NCBI GenBank assembly: GCA_965205235.1
Contig: CBDBGD010000002.1
Span: 62,001 to 126,000 of the forward strand
DNA length: 64,000 nt
Source of the DNA: CBDBGD01 sp965205235
GTDB lineage: Bacteria > Chloroflexota > Dehalococcoidia > Lucifugimonadales > UBA1127
Direction: 5' to 3'
Each line of letters opens with the position of its first letter. Within the stretch, counting starts at the first letter, position 1. Both the position numbers and the translations under genes were made by a program. A model generated the notes under the pieces. It was not told the DNA's origin. It searched no databases and saw only the letters and a list, made by a program, of their open reading frames with translations. Shown here in pieces: positions 49,466 to 58,644 of the stretch.

Positions 49466-50746
49466 CTACTCCACGATGTGGCCGTTGCCGTGGATGACCC
49501 ACTTGTACGAGGTCAGCTCCCGAAGCCCCATCGGGCCCCTGGCGTGGAACTTGTTGGTGCTGATGGCTACCTCCGCACCCAGCCCGAACCGGGCGCCGTC
49601 GGTGAACCGCGTGCTCGCATTGACGAAGACCGCCGCCGCGTCCACCTCGTTCAGGAAGCGCATGGCCACGGCGTAGTCCTTCGTCACAATGGCCTCCGAG
49701 TGCCCGGACCCGTAGCCCTCGATGTGCTCCAGCGCCTCCTCCAGCGAGTCCACCACGCGCACCGACAGGATGAGGTCCAGGAACTCCGTCCCCCAGTCGT
49801 TGGCGGTCGCCGGGGTGACGCGCACACCTTCCACGGGCCCCAGCAGGCTCAGCGCCCGCGCGTCGCACCGCAGCTCCACCCCCGACTCGCCCAGCCGCCG
49901 CGCTAGGTCGGGGAGCAGGTGCGAGGCCGCCTCGCTGTGAATCAACAGCGTGTCCAGCGCGTTGCACGTCGAGGGCCGGTTCACCTTGGCGTTGGTCACA
50001 ACTTCCAGGGCCATCTCCCGGTCCACGCTGCGGTCCACGTACGTGTGGCAGACGCCCACGCCGCCCGTCACCGCCGGCATCGTCGCGTGCTCCGCCACGA
50101 ACCGGACCAGTTCCGCCCCGCCGCGCGGGATGAGCAGGTCGATGGTGTCCCGCATCTGCAGCATTTCCTGCACAAGCGCCCGGTCCGTGTTCTCGACGAA
50201 CTGCACCGCCCCCTCCGGCACGCCCGCCTCCCCCAGCGCGGTGCGCAGCAGCCCCGCCAGGGCGCTGTTCGAATGCAGGGCCTCGCTCCCCCCGCGCAGG
50301 ATGCACGCGTTGCCCGACTTGAGGCACAGCGCGGCGATGTCGATGGTGACGTTGGGTCGGCTCTCGTAGATCGCGCCGACGACGCCCAGCGGCACACGCC
50401 GCTTGCCGACGATGAGCCCGTTCGCCATCGTCCGCACGTCGAACTCCTCCCCCACGGGATCGGGCAGCGCTGCGATCGCGCGGACGTCCGCGGCCATCGC
50501 CGAGAGCCGCGCCGGCGTCAGCAGCAGCCGGTCCAGGAAGGAGTCGGTGAGGCCGCGGGCCCGCCCCGCGGCGATGTCCTTCTCGTTGGCCTCGCACACC
50601 GGCCCCTGCCGCTCCTCTAGCGCGCGGGCGACGTACTCCAGGCCGCGGTCCTTCACGGCGCTCGGCAACCGGGCCAGCTCACGCGACGCGTCCCGCGCCC
50701 CTCGACCCAGCGTCGCCAGCTCCAATCCGATGGTTACAGTAGCCAT
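49466..50746 (-). CDS. proA: Glutamate-5-semialdehyde dehydrogenase
   Basis: The 426-residue enzyme reduces gamma-glutamyl phosphate in proline synthesis. Family motifs are RVPLGVVGAIYESRPNVTID near residue 115, LCLKSGNACILRGGSEA near 140, the catalytic cysteine in NRPSTCNALDTLLIH, and the C-terminal FGLGAEVAISTNKFHARGPMG. The start is taken at the ATG at 50746. It follows proB by about 60 bases on the same strand. Confidence 0.97.
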   Translation of the reverse strand: MATVTIGLELATLGRGARDASRELARLPSAVKDRGLEYVARALEERQGPVCEANEKDIAAGRARGLTDSFLDRLLLTPARLSAMAADVRAIAALPDPVGEEFDVRTMANGLIVGKRRVPLGVVGAIYESRPNVTIDIAALCLKSGNACILRGGSEALHSNSALAGLLRTALGEAGVPEGAVQFVENTDRALVQEMLQMRDTIDLLIPRGGAELVRFVAEHATMPAVTGGVGVCHTYVDRSVDREMALEVVTNAKVNRPSTCNALDTLLIHSEAASHLLPDLARRLGESGVELRCDARALSLLGPVEGVRVTPATANDWGTEFLDLILSVRVVDSLEEALEHIEGYGSGHSEAIVTKDYAVAMRFLNEVDAAAVFVNASTRFTDGARFGLGAEVAISTNKFHARGPMGLRELTSYKWVIHGNGHIVE

Positions 50747-50807
50747 GAGGACTCTCCTCCTCCTCGCCAGGGTCCCCGACAATCTTCAATGATGACGACG
50801 GCGCGCA

Positions 50808-51989
50808 TCACTGCAGCACCACCATGTTGTTCCGGTGCACCACCTCGGCCCCGTACTGGTAGCCCAGCGTCGCGCCGATGCTGTCCGACCGCATTCCTAT
50901 GATACGCCGGACGTCGGCCGCGTTGTAGTTGGCGATCCCCGCAGCCACCCGGTCGCCCTGCGGCCCCAGTATGAGCACCACTTCACCCCTCTGGAAGCTC
51001 CCCTGCACCGTCCGCACGCCCGCGGGCAGCAGGCTGCGGTTCTGCTGTCGCAGCGCACGCACCGCGCCGGTGTCGACCTCCAGCGCGCTCCGCGCCGACG
51101 CCGCCGAGAGGATCCACCGCTGGCGGCTCTCCGGCCTGCTGGCCGCGGGCGGGAACCACGTGCCCACGGCCTCCCCCGCCATGATCCGGGGCAGGACGTT
51201 GCGCACCCGGCCTCCGGCGATGACGACGGTGCACCCCGATGCCGTGGCCAGGTCTGCCGCCTTCAGCTTCGCCGCCATGCCGCCTCGCCCGATGCCGTTC
51301 CCCCGAGTCCTCGTGTCCGCCGCCACGACGTCCGCGCGTTCCACCCGCGGGATGAGCCGCGCCTCCGGGTCGACGCCGGGGTCGGCGGTGTACAGCCCCT
51401 CCACGTCGCCCAGCATCACCAGGAGGTCCGCGTCCACCATGTTGCTCACCAGGCCGGAGAGCGTGTCGTTGTCGCCTATGACCTCCCCCTCCAGCTCCTC
51501 CACCGCCACCACGTCGTTCTCGTTGAGCACCGGCACGGCCCGGAACGAGAGCAGCGTCAGCAGCGTGTTGCGAATGTTCAGGTAGCCCAGCCGGTCCGCG
51601 ATGTCGCGATGCGTCACCAGCGCCTGGCCGACGGGAATCCCCCGACGGGCGAAGAGCTGCTGGTACAGGTGCATCAGGCGGCCCTGCCCCATCGCGGCCA
51701 GCGCCTGGCGGTACGGCACCTCCCACCGGGCCGTGCGCGACTCGGCGTCGCTCGGCGCCCTCTCCCGGTCGAGGCCGATGGCCTGCCGCCCCGCGGCCAC
51801 CGCTCCCGACGACACCAGCAGCAGTTCGCGCCCCTCGTCGTAGAGGCGCGCCATCTGCGTCACCAGGCGGGACATCACCCGCGTGTCCAGTCGACCGGTC
51901 CCGCCGGTCAGCAGGTTGGTCCCCACTTTGACCACGACGCGACGGTACGCTCGGTTGCTGTTTGCCGCTGGGGGTCTGGAGGTCGCCAC
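50808..51989 (-). CDS. proB: Glutamate 5-kinase
   Basis: The 393-residue kinase catalyses the first step of proline synthesis. It shows the amino-acid kinase motifs RVVVKVGTNLLTGGTGRLD, LLLVSSGAVAAGRQAIGL, and VPVLNENDVVAVEELEGEVIGDND with GNGIGRGGMAAKLKAADLA. A C-terminal PUA domain (about residues 295-385) includes GAVRALRQQNRSLLPAGV. The start is GTG with GGAAGG upstream. It is divergent from mfd. Confidence 0.97.
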   Translation of the reverse strand: MATSRPPAANSNRAYRRVVVKVGTNLLTGGTGRLDTRVMSRLVTQMARLYDEGRELLLVSSGAVAAGRQAIGLDRERAPSDAESRTARWEVPYRQALAAMGQGRLMHLYQQLFARRGIPVGQALVTHRDIADRLGYLNIRNTLLTLLSFRAVPVLNENDVVAVEELEGEVIGDNDTLSGLVSNMVDADLLVMLGDVEGLYTADPGVDPEARLIPRVERADVVAADTRTRGNGIGRGGMAAKLKAADLATASGCTVVIAGGRVRNVLPRIMAGEAVGTWFPPAASRPESRQRWILSAASARSALEVDTGAVRALRQQNRSLLPAGVRTVQGSFQRGEVVLILGPQGDRVAAGIANYNAADVRRIIGMRSDSIGATLGYQYGAEVVHRNNMVVLQ

Positions 51990-52056
51990 CTGTGGCCTTC
52001 CTGAACGGACTGGCCACCATTATACATCACACGCCTGTCGCCTACCCCGCCCCCGT

Positions 52057-52086
52057 TTGCGACGCCCCTTGGGCCAGTGCTACAAT
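52057..52086 (+). promoter_or_regulatory. Promoter of mfd
   Basis: TTGCGA at 52057-52062 is followed after 18 bases by TACAAT at 52081-52086. The expected transcript starts about 70 bases before the mfd ATG. It lies in the divergent proB/mfd region. Confidence 0.5.
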
Positions 52087-52162
52087 CGCTCCGGACCGGG
52101 GCAGCCGCGGGCTGCACCCGGCCATTTGCGTTGCCTGTGAACTGGCGACGGTGGTAGGTGGC

Positions 52163-55100
52163 ATGCTTCGGGGACTCCTTTCGCTGGCGCTGGACCTTCC
52201 CGCCATCCAAGAAGCGCTCGACGCGCTGGCCGAGCCTTCGGCCGCGCCGCGCCTCGACGCGCCGGACGCCGCCCGCCCCTACGTCGTCGCAGCGTTTGCC
52301 GCCGCCCGTCCGGGCCCCCCGATGCTCGTCGTCACCGCCCGCCCCGAGGACGCCCAGCGACACGCCGAGGAGCTCGAACTCTTTCTCGGCGACCCCAGCG
52401 GGACCGCCCCCTCCGTCCTCCTCTACCCCGCCCCCGATCTCCTCCCCTTCGAGCGCCAGGCGGGCGATGAAGAGGCCCGCAACGGACGCCTCCGAGTGCT
52501 CACGGCTCTGGCCAACGGCCCGGAGGCGTGGCCCGCAGTGGTCATAACCTCCGTCCCGGCCCTGGCGCAGCGCGTCCCCGGTCTCGCCACGTTCCTCGAA
52601 GGCCGGCACACGCTGCAGGTCGGCCAGCGCGTCCGCGTCGGCGAGCTCATGACTCGCTGGGCCGCCCTGGGCTACGCCCTCGAGACCGCCGCCGAGGTCC
52701 CCGGCACGGCCAGCCGACGCGGCGGCATCATCGACGTCTACCCTCCCGGCGCCCCGTTCCCCTACCGCATCGAGCTCGCGGGCGACACGATCGAGAGCAT
52801 CCGCTCCTACGTCCCCGCCACCCAGCGTTCCCTCTCGCCGGTGGAGACCGTCACGGTCACCCCGGCCCGCGAGGTGCTCCCGGAGCTCGCCGACAAGAAC
52901 GACGCCGCCCGCTACAGGAAGTCCCTCACAGGCCGCAAGGCCGCCTCCAAGAGCGACGCAGCCCGTCGCACGCGGGAGGAGCTCGACCTGCTGCTGAACG
53001 GCGAGGGCCTGGAGGGCGAGGAGTTCTACGCCGGCCTCTTCACAACGGGCGGCCTCCTCGACTACCTCCCCGATGGCAGCGTCGTCGTCCTCGACGAGCC
53101 TCTGCGAGTCCAGCAGGCGGGCGAGGAGATGGAGGAGCGCGTCGCCACCCAGCGTCGCAGCAAGGAGCAGCGCGGCGAGCTCCCCCCCGACTTCCCCGCG
53201 CCCCTGTGGCCCTGGCCCCGCGTCCACGACGCGCTCCAGGCCCGCCCCCGCCGCCTCCACCTCGAGGCCCTCAGCGCAGCGTCCGACCGTCGGGAGACGG
53301 GCATCACGCCCTCGCCGGGCTACTGGGGCCGCCTCGACACCTTCGCCGAAAGCGCTGGCCGCCGCGCCCGTGACGGCGAGCGCGTCGTCGTGCTCTCCCA
53401 CCACGCGCAGCGCCTGGGCGAAGTCCTCCGCGAGCAGGACGTCGGCGCTCGGGTGGCCGCCGAAGTGGATGACCCGCCCGGTCCCGGCTCCGTCACCCTC
53501 GTCACCGCCTCAGCCTTCGAGGGCTTCACGCTGCCCCTCCGCTCTGGCCCCCTCGTCCTGCTCACCGACGGCGAGGTGTTCGGCCGCGCCAAGCGCCGCC
53601 GCCCCCTGCGACGCCAGGCGCTCCGCCGCGAGGCTTTCTTGTCGGAGCTTGAGCCCGGGACGTACGTCGTCCACGTCGACCACGGCGTTGCCCGTTTCGT
53701 CGGCTCCCGGCGGGTCGCCACGGAGCACGGCGAGCGGGAGTACCTCACCCTCGAGTACGCCGGTGGCGACCGCCTCTACGTCCCCAGCGACCTCCTCGAC
53801 CGCATCAGCCCCTACTTCGCCCCCGGCGAGACGGCGCCCTCCCTGACCCGCCTCGGCAGCCAGGAGTGGGGCCGCGCCAGGGACCGGGCCCGCCGCGCCG
53901 CCCGCGAGATGGCCCAGGAGCTTCTCACCCTCTACGCAGCCCGCCAGGTGCTCCCCGGCTACGCCTTCTCCCCCGACAGCGCATGGCAGAGCGAGATGGA
54001 GGAGGCGTTCCCCTTCGTCGAGACGCCCGATCAGCTTGAGGCCATCGCCGAGGTGAAGGCGGGCATGGAGCTGCCCCACCCCCTCGACCGCCTGGTCTGC
54101 GGCGACGTGGGCTACGGCAAGACCGAGGTGGCGATTCGAGCGGCGTTTAAGGCGGTCCAGGACGGCAAGCAGGCCGCCATGCTCTGTCCCACCACAGTCC
54201 TCGCCCAGCAGCACTACGCCACCTTCGCCGAGCGGCTCAGCCCCTTCCCCGTGAAGGTGGAGGTCCTGAGCCGCTTCCGCACCGACCTTGAGCAGCGCCA
54301 GGTCACCGAGGGCCTGCGCACCGGCGCCGTCGACATCGTCATCGGTACGCACCGCCTCATCCAGAAGGACATATCGTTCAAAGACCTTGGGCTGATGGTC
54401 ATCGACGACGAGCAGCGGTTCGGCGTCGCCCAGAAGGAGCGCTTCAAGCAGCTCCGCCGCGAGGTGGACGTCCTCACGATGAGCGCCACGCCCATCCCCC
54501 GCACCCTCTACATGGCTCTCGCCGGCCTGCGCGACATGAGCACCATCAGCACACCCCCCGAGCTGCGACAGCCCGTCCGCACCTTCGTCTCCGAGTACTC
54601 CGACGACCTCGTCCGCCAGGCCGTCCTGCGCGAGCTCGACCGCGACGGCCAGGTCTTCTTCGTCCACAACCGCGTCCGCAGCATCGACGAGTGGGCCTCG
54701 CGCATCCAGGAGCTCGTCCCCGAGGCGCGGGTGGGCGTCGGCCACGGCCAGATGCCCGAGGACCAGCTCGCCGCCGTCATGACCGACTTCCTCCACGGCA
54801 AGGTCGACGTCCTCGTCTGCACCACCATCATCGAGGCCGGACTGGACATCCCCAGCGCCAACACCCTCATCGCCCACAGCCCGGAGCTGCTGGGCCTGTC
54901 GCAGATGTACCAGCTCCGGGGTCGGGTGGGCCGGGGCGGCCACGCCGCTTACGCCTACTTCCTCGTCCCTCGCGGCAAGCGCCTCAGCGAGGCCGCCGCC
55001 AAGCGCCTCAAGGCCATCCTGGCCCACCAGGAGCTCGGCGCGGGCTTCCGCCTCGCCATGAAGGACCTCGAAATTCGCGGCGCGGGCAACATCCTCGGCC

Positions 55101-55678
55101 CGGAGCAGAGCGGCCACGTCCACGCCGTCGGCTTCGACCTCTACTGCCGCCTGCTGGAAGAGGCCGTCGAGGAGCTGCGACAGCCCCCGGACGGCGAAGA
55201 GCGACAGCCGCCGCCCCCTCCGCAGGCTTTCGTCGACCTGCCCTTGCCTGCGTTCATCCCCCAGGAATACGTGCCCGACCTCGCCCAGCGTCTGGGCGTC
55301 TACCAGCGCCTGGCCCGCACGACCGCCGTCGAAGAGGTCGACTCCCTGGGCGACGAGCTGCGCGACCGTTTCGGGCCATTGCCCGAGGAGGTGGAGCACC
55401 TGCTCTACGTCGTCCGCATCAAGATTCTCGCAGGGAGCACCGGCGTCGATTCCGTCGCTCGCGAGGGCGGCTCCGCCGTTCTGCGACTGCGAGAGCCCAC
55501 GGGCGGCGCTCGACCGGCCCTGCGACGCGAGCTCGGCGCCGCCGTCCACGTCGGCGACACCCTCCTCCGACTCCCCCTCCACGGCGACTGGCAGCCCGCT
55601 CTCCAGGACGTCCTGCACCGCCTCGCCGCCTTCCGCGACCGCGCCCTCGCCCTCGCAGCCTCCCACCCCCAGGGGTGA
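52163..55678 (+). CDS. mfd: Transcription-repair coupling factor
   Basis: The 1171-residue protein has the complete Mfd plan. The N-terminal UvrB-like domain contains LLYPAPDLLPFERQ and TASRRGGIIDVYPPGAPFPY. The RNA-polymerase-interacting domain has YVVHVDHGVARFVGSRRV. The RecG-like translocase follows with Walker A GDVGYGKTEVAIRAAFKAVQ, VIDDEQRFGVAQKERFK and TMSATPIPRTLYMALAGLRD. The C-terminal TRCF domain begins near FVDLPLPAFIPQEYV. Mfd displaces stalled RNA polymerase and recruits UvrA. The start is ATG at 52163 behind GGTAGGTGG. Confidence 0.97.
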   Translation: MLRGLLSLALDLPAIQEALDALAEPSAAPRLDAPDAARPYVVAAFAAARPGPPMLVVTARPEDAQRHAEELELFLGDPSGTAPSVLLYPAPDLLPFERQAGDEEARNGRLRVLTALANGPEAWPAVVITSVPALAQRVPGLATFLEGRHTLQVGQRVRVGELMTRWAALGYALETAAEVPGTASRRGGIIDVYPPGAPFPYRIELAGDTIESIRSYVPATQRSLSPVETVTVTPAREVLPELADKNDAARYRKSLTGRKAASKSDAARRTREELDLLLNGEGLEGEEFYAGLFTTGGLLDYLPDGSVVVLDEPLRVQQAGEEMEERVATQRRSKEQRGELPPDFPAPLWPWPRVHDALQARPRRLHLEALSAASDRRETGITPSPGYWGRLDTFAESAGRRARDGERVVVLSHHAQRLGEVLREQDVGARVAAEVDDPPGPGSVTLVTASAFEGFTLPLRSGPLVLLTDGEVFGRAKRRRPLRRQALRREAFLSELEPGTYVVHVDHGVARFVGSRRVATEHGEREYLTLEYAGGDRLYVPSDLLDRISPYFAPGETAPSLTRLGSQEWGRARDRARRAAREMAQELLTLYAARQVLPGYAFSPDSAWQSEMEEAFPFVETPDQLEAIAEVKAGMELPHPLDRLVCGDVGYGKTEVAIRAAFKAVQDGKQAAMLCPTTVLAQQHYATFAERLSPFPVKVEVLSRFRTDLEQRQVTEGLRTGAVDIVIGTHRLIQKDISFKDLGLMVIDDEQRFGVAQKERFKQLRREVDVLTMSATPIPRTLYMALAGLRDMSTISTPPELRQPVRTFVSEYSDDLVRQAVLRELDRDGQVFFVHNRVRSIDEWASRIQELVPEARVGVGHGQMPEDQLAAVMTDFLHGKVDVLVCTTIIEAGLDIPSANTLIAHSPELLGLSQMYQLRGRVGRGGHAAYAYFLVPRGKRLSEAAAKRLKAILAHQELGAGFRLAMKDLEIRGAGNILGPEQSGHVHAVGFDLYCRLLEEAVEELRQPPDGEERQPPPPPQAFVDLPLPAFIPQEYVPDLAQRLGVYQRLARTTAVEEVDSLGDELRDRFGPLPEEVEHLLYVVRIKILAGSTGVDSVAREGGSAVLRLREPTGGARPALRRELGAAVHVGDTLLRLPLHGDWQPALQDVLHRLAAFRDRALALAASHPQG

Positions 55679-55694
55679 GCCACGCAGTGAACTC

Positions 55695-56327
55695 ATGACA
55701 AGGGCATGGCTCTCTGATTGGGCACAAGCGAGCACTACGGTGACCGATGCAATCGCACTAGGTAGGTTGACTGCAAAGACACCGCTTGTAGTGAGTCTGG
55801 ACGGGCGTAGTGGTTCTGGAAAATCAACACTGGCCTCTCTGGTAGCCGGGGAAACGGATGCGGCTGTGTTGCCAGTGGATGACTTCTACTCAGCGCACAT
55901 CTCCGATACCGAATGGGACCGAATGACCGCCGAAGAGCGGTGGTCGAAGGTATTTGACTGGGCGAAGTTCCGCTCGGAAGCAGTCGTGCCCCTGCTCGAT
56001 GGACGGCCTGCTCGCTGGCATCCGATCGACTTCAACGCCGGGCTGAACAGCCAAGGAAGGTATAGGATGAAGACTGAGGCCACAAGGGTCGGACCGGCCT
56101 CTGTCATCATCCTCGATGGCGTCTACTCTTCAGGGCCACAGATGGCCGACCTCGTCGGTCTGTCGATACTAGTAGAGGCGCCGAATGAACAGCGGCTGAC
56201 TCGACTTGCCAAGCGGGAAGAGGCGGAATTTCTAACACAGTGGCATGCCCGGTGGGACGCCGTCGAAGACTTCTATTTTTCGTCGGTAAGACCCAAAGAG
56301 TCCTTTGACGTCGTCGTGACCACCTAA
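55695..56327 (+). CDS. P-loop kinase-like protein (uridine kinase family fold)
   Basis: The 210-residue protein has Walker A VSLDGRSGSGKSTLASLVAG near residues 33-52. VLPVDDFYSAHISDTEWD follows, placed like the uridine-kinase substrate loop, and SVIILDGVYSSGPQMADLVG resembles its later acidic motif. The NEQRLTRLAKREEAEF region would be the lid. GC is clearly lower than in mfd, suggesting horizontal transfer. Substrate unknown; nucleosides, phosphoribulose or small sugars are possible. Confidence 0.7.
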   Translation: MTRAWLSDWAQASTTVTDAIALGRLTAKTPLVVSLDGRSGSGKSTLASLVAGETDAAVLPVDDFYSAHISDTEWDRMTAEERWSKVFDWAKFRSEAVVPLLDGRPARWHPIDFNAGLNSQGRYRMKTEATRVGPASVIILDGVYSSGPQMADLVGLSILVEAPNEQRLTRLAKREEAEFLTQWHARWDAVEDFYFSSVRPKESFDVVVTT

Positions 56328-56378
56328 CGCCTTCCCCTACCCGCTCCACCTAGCGGGAAAATCGGGTACCATGTCGCC

Positions 56379-56505
56379 ATGCAAAGTCCACCTGCCCCCG
56401 CCATCACAGCCGGCTGGCTGCTTGACGGCTCCGGCGCCGCCGCGTCCGGTGCCATGGCCGTCCGCATCGAGGGCACACGAATCACCACCGTCGGCCCGGC
56501 TGCGA
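56379..56505 (+). pseudogene. Truncated 5' end of an amidohydrolase gene
   Basis: About 43 codons from the ATG at 56379 match the start of the intact amidohydrolase at 60615. Shared stretches include ITAGWLLDGSGAAAS and AMAVRI, and the upstream bases (TACCATGTCGCCATGCAA) also match. Similarity stops near 56505, where the convergent protease gene ends; the frame then stops at 56555. The copies differ at roughly one position in ten, so this is an old paralogue remnant or duplicated end rather than a fresh duplication. Confidence 0.75.
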
Positions 56506-56506
56506 T

Positions 56507-58480
56507 CTACCCACAGGCCACTCCATCGCCGTCATCGTCCTCCATGTACTCGTAGGCCGGGTGCGTGATGCTGACAGGAGCGATGTTGTTGGCAGCCGCC
56601 TCCTCGCAGGTAATCTCTCCGTCGCCGTTGTCGTCCCAGTACTCAAGGGCATCGATTGCTTCCACGCCCAGCAGATAGCCGCCGACCCTCGCGCTGGTCG
56701 CGTCAGACACGCGAATGAGGTAGAGCCCTGCGTGCAACGCCCGGTAGTACAACGCCGAGTCTGTCCCGAAGGTGCCTCCCCCTCCGTCGTCGTCATGGGC
56801 GACCGTATCCGGCAACCCCCGGAGTCCCATGACAACATAGGTGTCGATGCTCACGGACTCGGCAAAGATCGCCACTGATTCACCCTCCTCCAGCCGTAGC
56901 CAGAAGCTGTCAGAGTCCAGGTAGTGGTCGATAGTGCCGGCCAGGACTTCCCAGACCTGTATGGACTCCTCATCGTCGGGGTCCGGGATGTGCCTCAGCG
57001 GCACACTGCTGGACAGCTCGAACACTTGGGGCTGTTCGGAGTACATCCCCACTGTGACAAAATGGGGCCCGTCAACCTCCAGCAGCAGTTCGACGTATTC
57101 GACGCCAGTGATGCCTTCGTCCACGTCGACAATCAGCCCGCCCGGTCCCGCAATGGCGAACGCGCCATCCCCTTCGCCCTCCAGCTGGACCTCAATTATC
57201 AGCCCTGCCTCTCCGTCCAAGACAAAGGTGGCGGAGGTCATTCCGTCGGGTAAATCGACCGTGTATCCGAAGTCGCTTGCGCCGATCGGAAGCCTTCTCC
57301 GGGATGGGTCGGCGGAGTCCCATCCCCACAGGAGCAGGTCGTCAACAATATCGATATCGTCCGCGATTGAGGTGGCCAGACCAAACCCGGCCTCGCTGAA
57401 ACGGAACGTGGAGATGCCCACCACCTCGCCCCTGTCGTTGACCAGCGCCCCGCCGCTCTGGCCCCCGGCGATGGACGCGTCGGTCTGGAAGTAGGTCATG
57501 CCGAACCATTCCCACTCGCGGAAGCGCGACAGCACGCCCCGAGTTATCGTCGGCTCGGGGTAGACTTCAACCTCGGCGGGGTATCCGATCAGGTAGAGTT
57601 CGCTGCCGGGGGGCAAGCCTTCCCCGTCCGCCAGCTCCGCTGGGGCCACCGACGTTTCGACGGGTCCCAGCACGGCAAGGTCCGACAGTGCGTCCCAGCC
57701 GATGACGGGCACGTCCTCGTACCATGCTCCGTCCGGGAACGTGACCCAGACCGACTCGTAGGGCCACACGACGTGGCGGTTGGTCACAATGTACCCGTCG
57801 TCAATCAGGACGCCGCTGCCCGTTGCGAACGGTGTCTCGATGAAGACCACGGAAGGGGCGACGCGGGCGTACACCTGGGCCGCCGACAGTGAAGCGGCCG
57901 TTACAGGCTCGGCGGTGGCGGTCGGCTCCGGCGTAGCCGTCGGCGTTGGGGTGGGCGTGCTTGTAGGGACCGCCGTGGGGGCTGGTGTGGGTGTTGCCGT
58001 TGGAGGGGCCGGTGTAGGGGTTGGGTCCGGCGCTTGCTGGATGCAATTGACCGTTCGGTCTCCCTGCTCCCAGCTTTCGGCTGACGGGTACAGGTAGAAG
58101 TCGGTCTGCACGTCGCAGTGCTGGGAGACCTGGTCAACGAAGAAGGTCTCGTCCGGATAGGCCTCTGCGTCGGGAACCGCAAAGGACTTGAGGACCCGGT
58201 ATTGCCAATCGCCCGAACAGGGCACAATGACAACGGTGTCGATGGAGATGCCCTCGGGCAGCGTGGAGTTGACGCAGTCGCCGTCCTCCAGTTCTGTCGC
58301 CCGGATTTCAGCGCTGGGTGTAGGAGCCTCCGCCGTGGCGGTGGCGGTGGCAGACTGGTTGGTGTCGCGGACAGTCTGGGCCTCGTCCTCACATGCGGCC
58401 ATCGAGAGGGTGATTGCCAGCAGTACCACAAAGAGCACCGCGCGAGCACGTGGAGTCCGGTGTGCAATGGGCTTTGACAT
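56507..58480 (-). CDS. Trypsin-like serine protease lipoprotein with C-terminal PPC-like and Excalibur-like ends
   Basis: From the ATG at 58480 the protein has 657 residues. A signal peptide with lipobox LAITLSMAACED marks a surface lipoprotein. After a domain with two cysteines (about residues 60-145) comes a Pro/Thr-rich linker. The protease follows, with catalytic histidine in IVTNRHVVWP, aspartate in ALSDLAVLG and serine in IAGGQSGGALVNDRG. The later part contains beta domains like pre-peptidase C-terminal modules (DSFWLRLEEGESVAIFAES). The extreme end, EYMEDDDGDGVACG, resembles the calcium-binding Excalibur motif. It is divergent from a two-component system that may control it. Confidence 0.87.
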   Translation of the reverse strand: MSKPIAHRTPRARAVLFVVLLAITLSMAACEDEAQTVRDTNQSATATATAEAPTPSAEIRATELEDGDCVNSTLPEGISIDTVVIVPCSGDWQYRVLKSFAVPDAEAYPDETFFVDQVSQHCDVQTDFYLYPSAESWEQGDRTVNCIQQAPDPTPTPAPPTATPTPAPTAVPTSTPTPTPTATPEPTATAEPVTAASLSAAQVYARVAPSVVFIETPFATGSGVLIDDGYIVTNRHVVWPYESVWVTFPDGAWYEDVPVIGWDALSDLAVLGPVETSVAPAELADGEGLPPGSELYLIGYPAEVEVYPEPTITRGVLSRFREWEWFGMTYFQTDASIAGGQSGGALVNDRGEVVGISTFRFSEAGFGLATSIADDIDIVDDLLLWGWDSADPSRRRLPIGASDFGYTVDLPDGMTSATFVLDGEAGLIIEVQLEGEGDGAFAIAGPGGLIVDVDEGITGVEYVELLLEVDGPHFVTVGMYSEQPQVFELSSSVPLRHIPDPDDEESIQVWEVLAGTIDHYLDSDSFWLRLEEGESVAIFAESVSIDTYVVMGLRGLPDTVAHDDDGGGGTFGTDSALYYRALHAGLYLIRVSDATSARVGGYLLGVEAIDALEYWDDNGDGEITCEEAAANNIAPVSITHPAYEYMEDDDGDGVACG

Positions 58481-58644
58481 TTCATCCCCCTCTGTACAAG
58501 ATGACCATGCCGAAAGTAGCCCGTATTCCGCCGGCGCCGTAAGGTTCGGTTGTACCCAATCCAAGGAGCACTGCTGTACCCTCCGTTCCAGGTACTTCTT
58601 GACCTTGCCGATGCCCCTCGGCGGACTATGCTGCTAGGAGCAGG

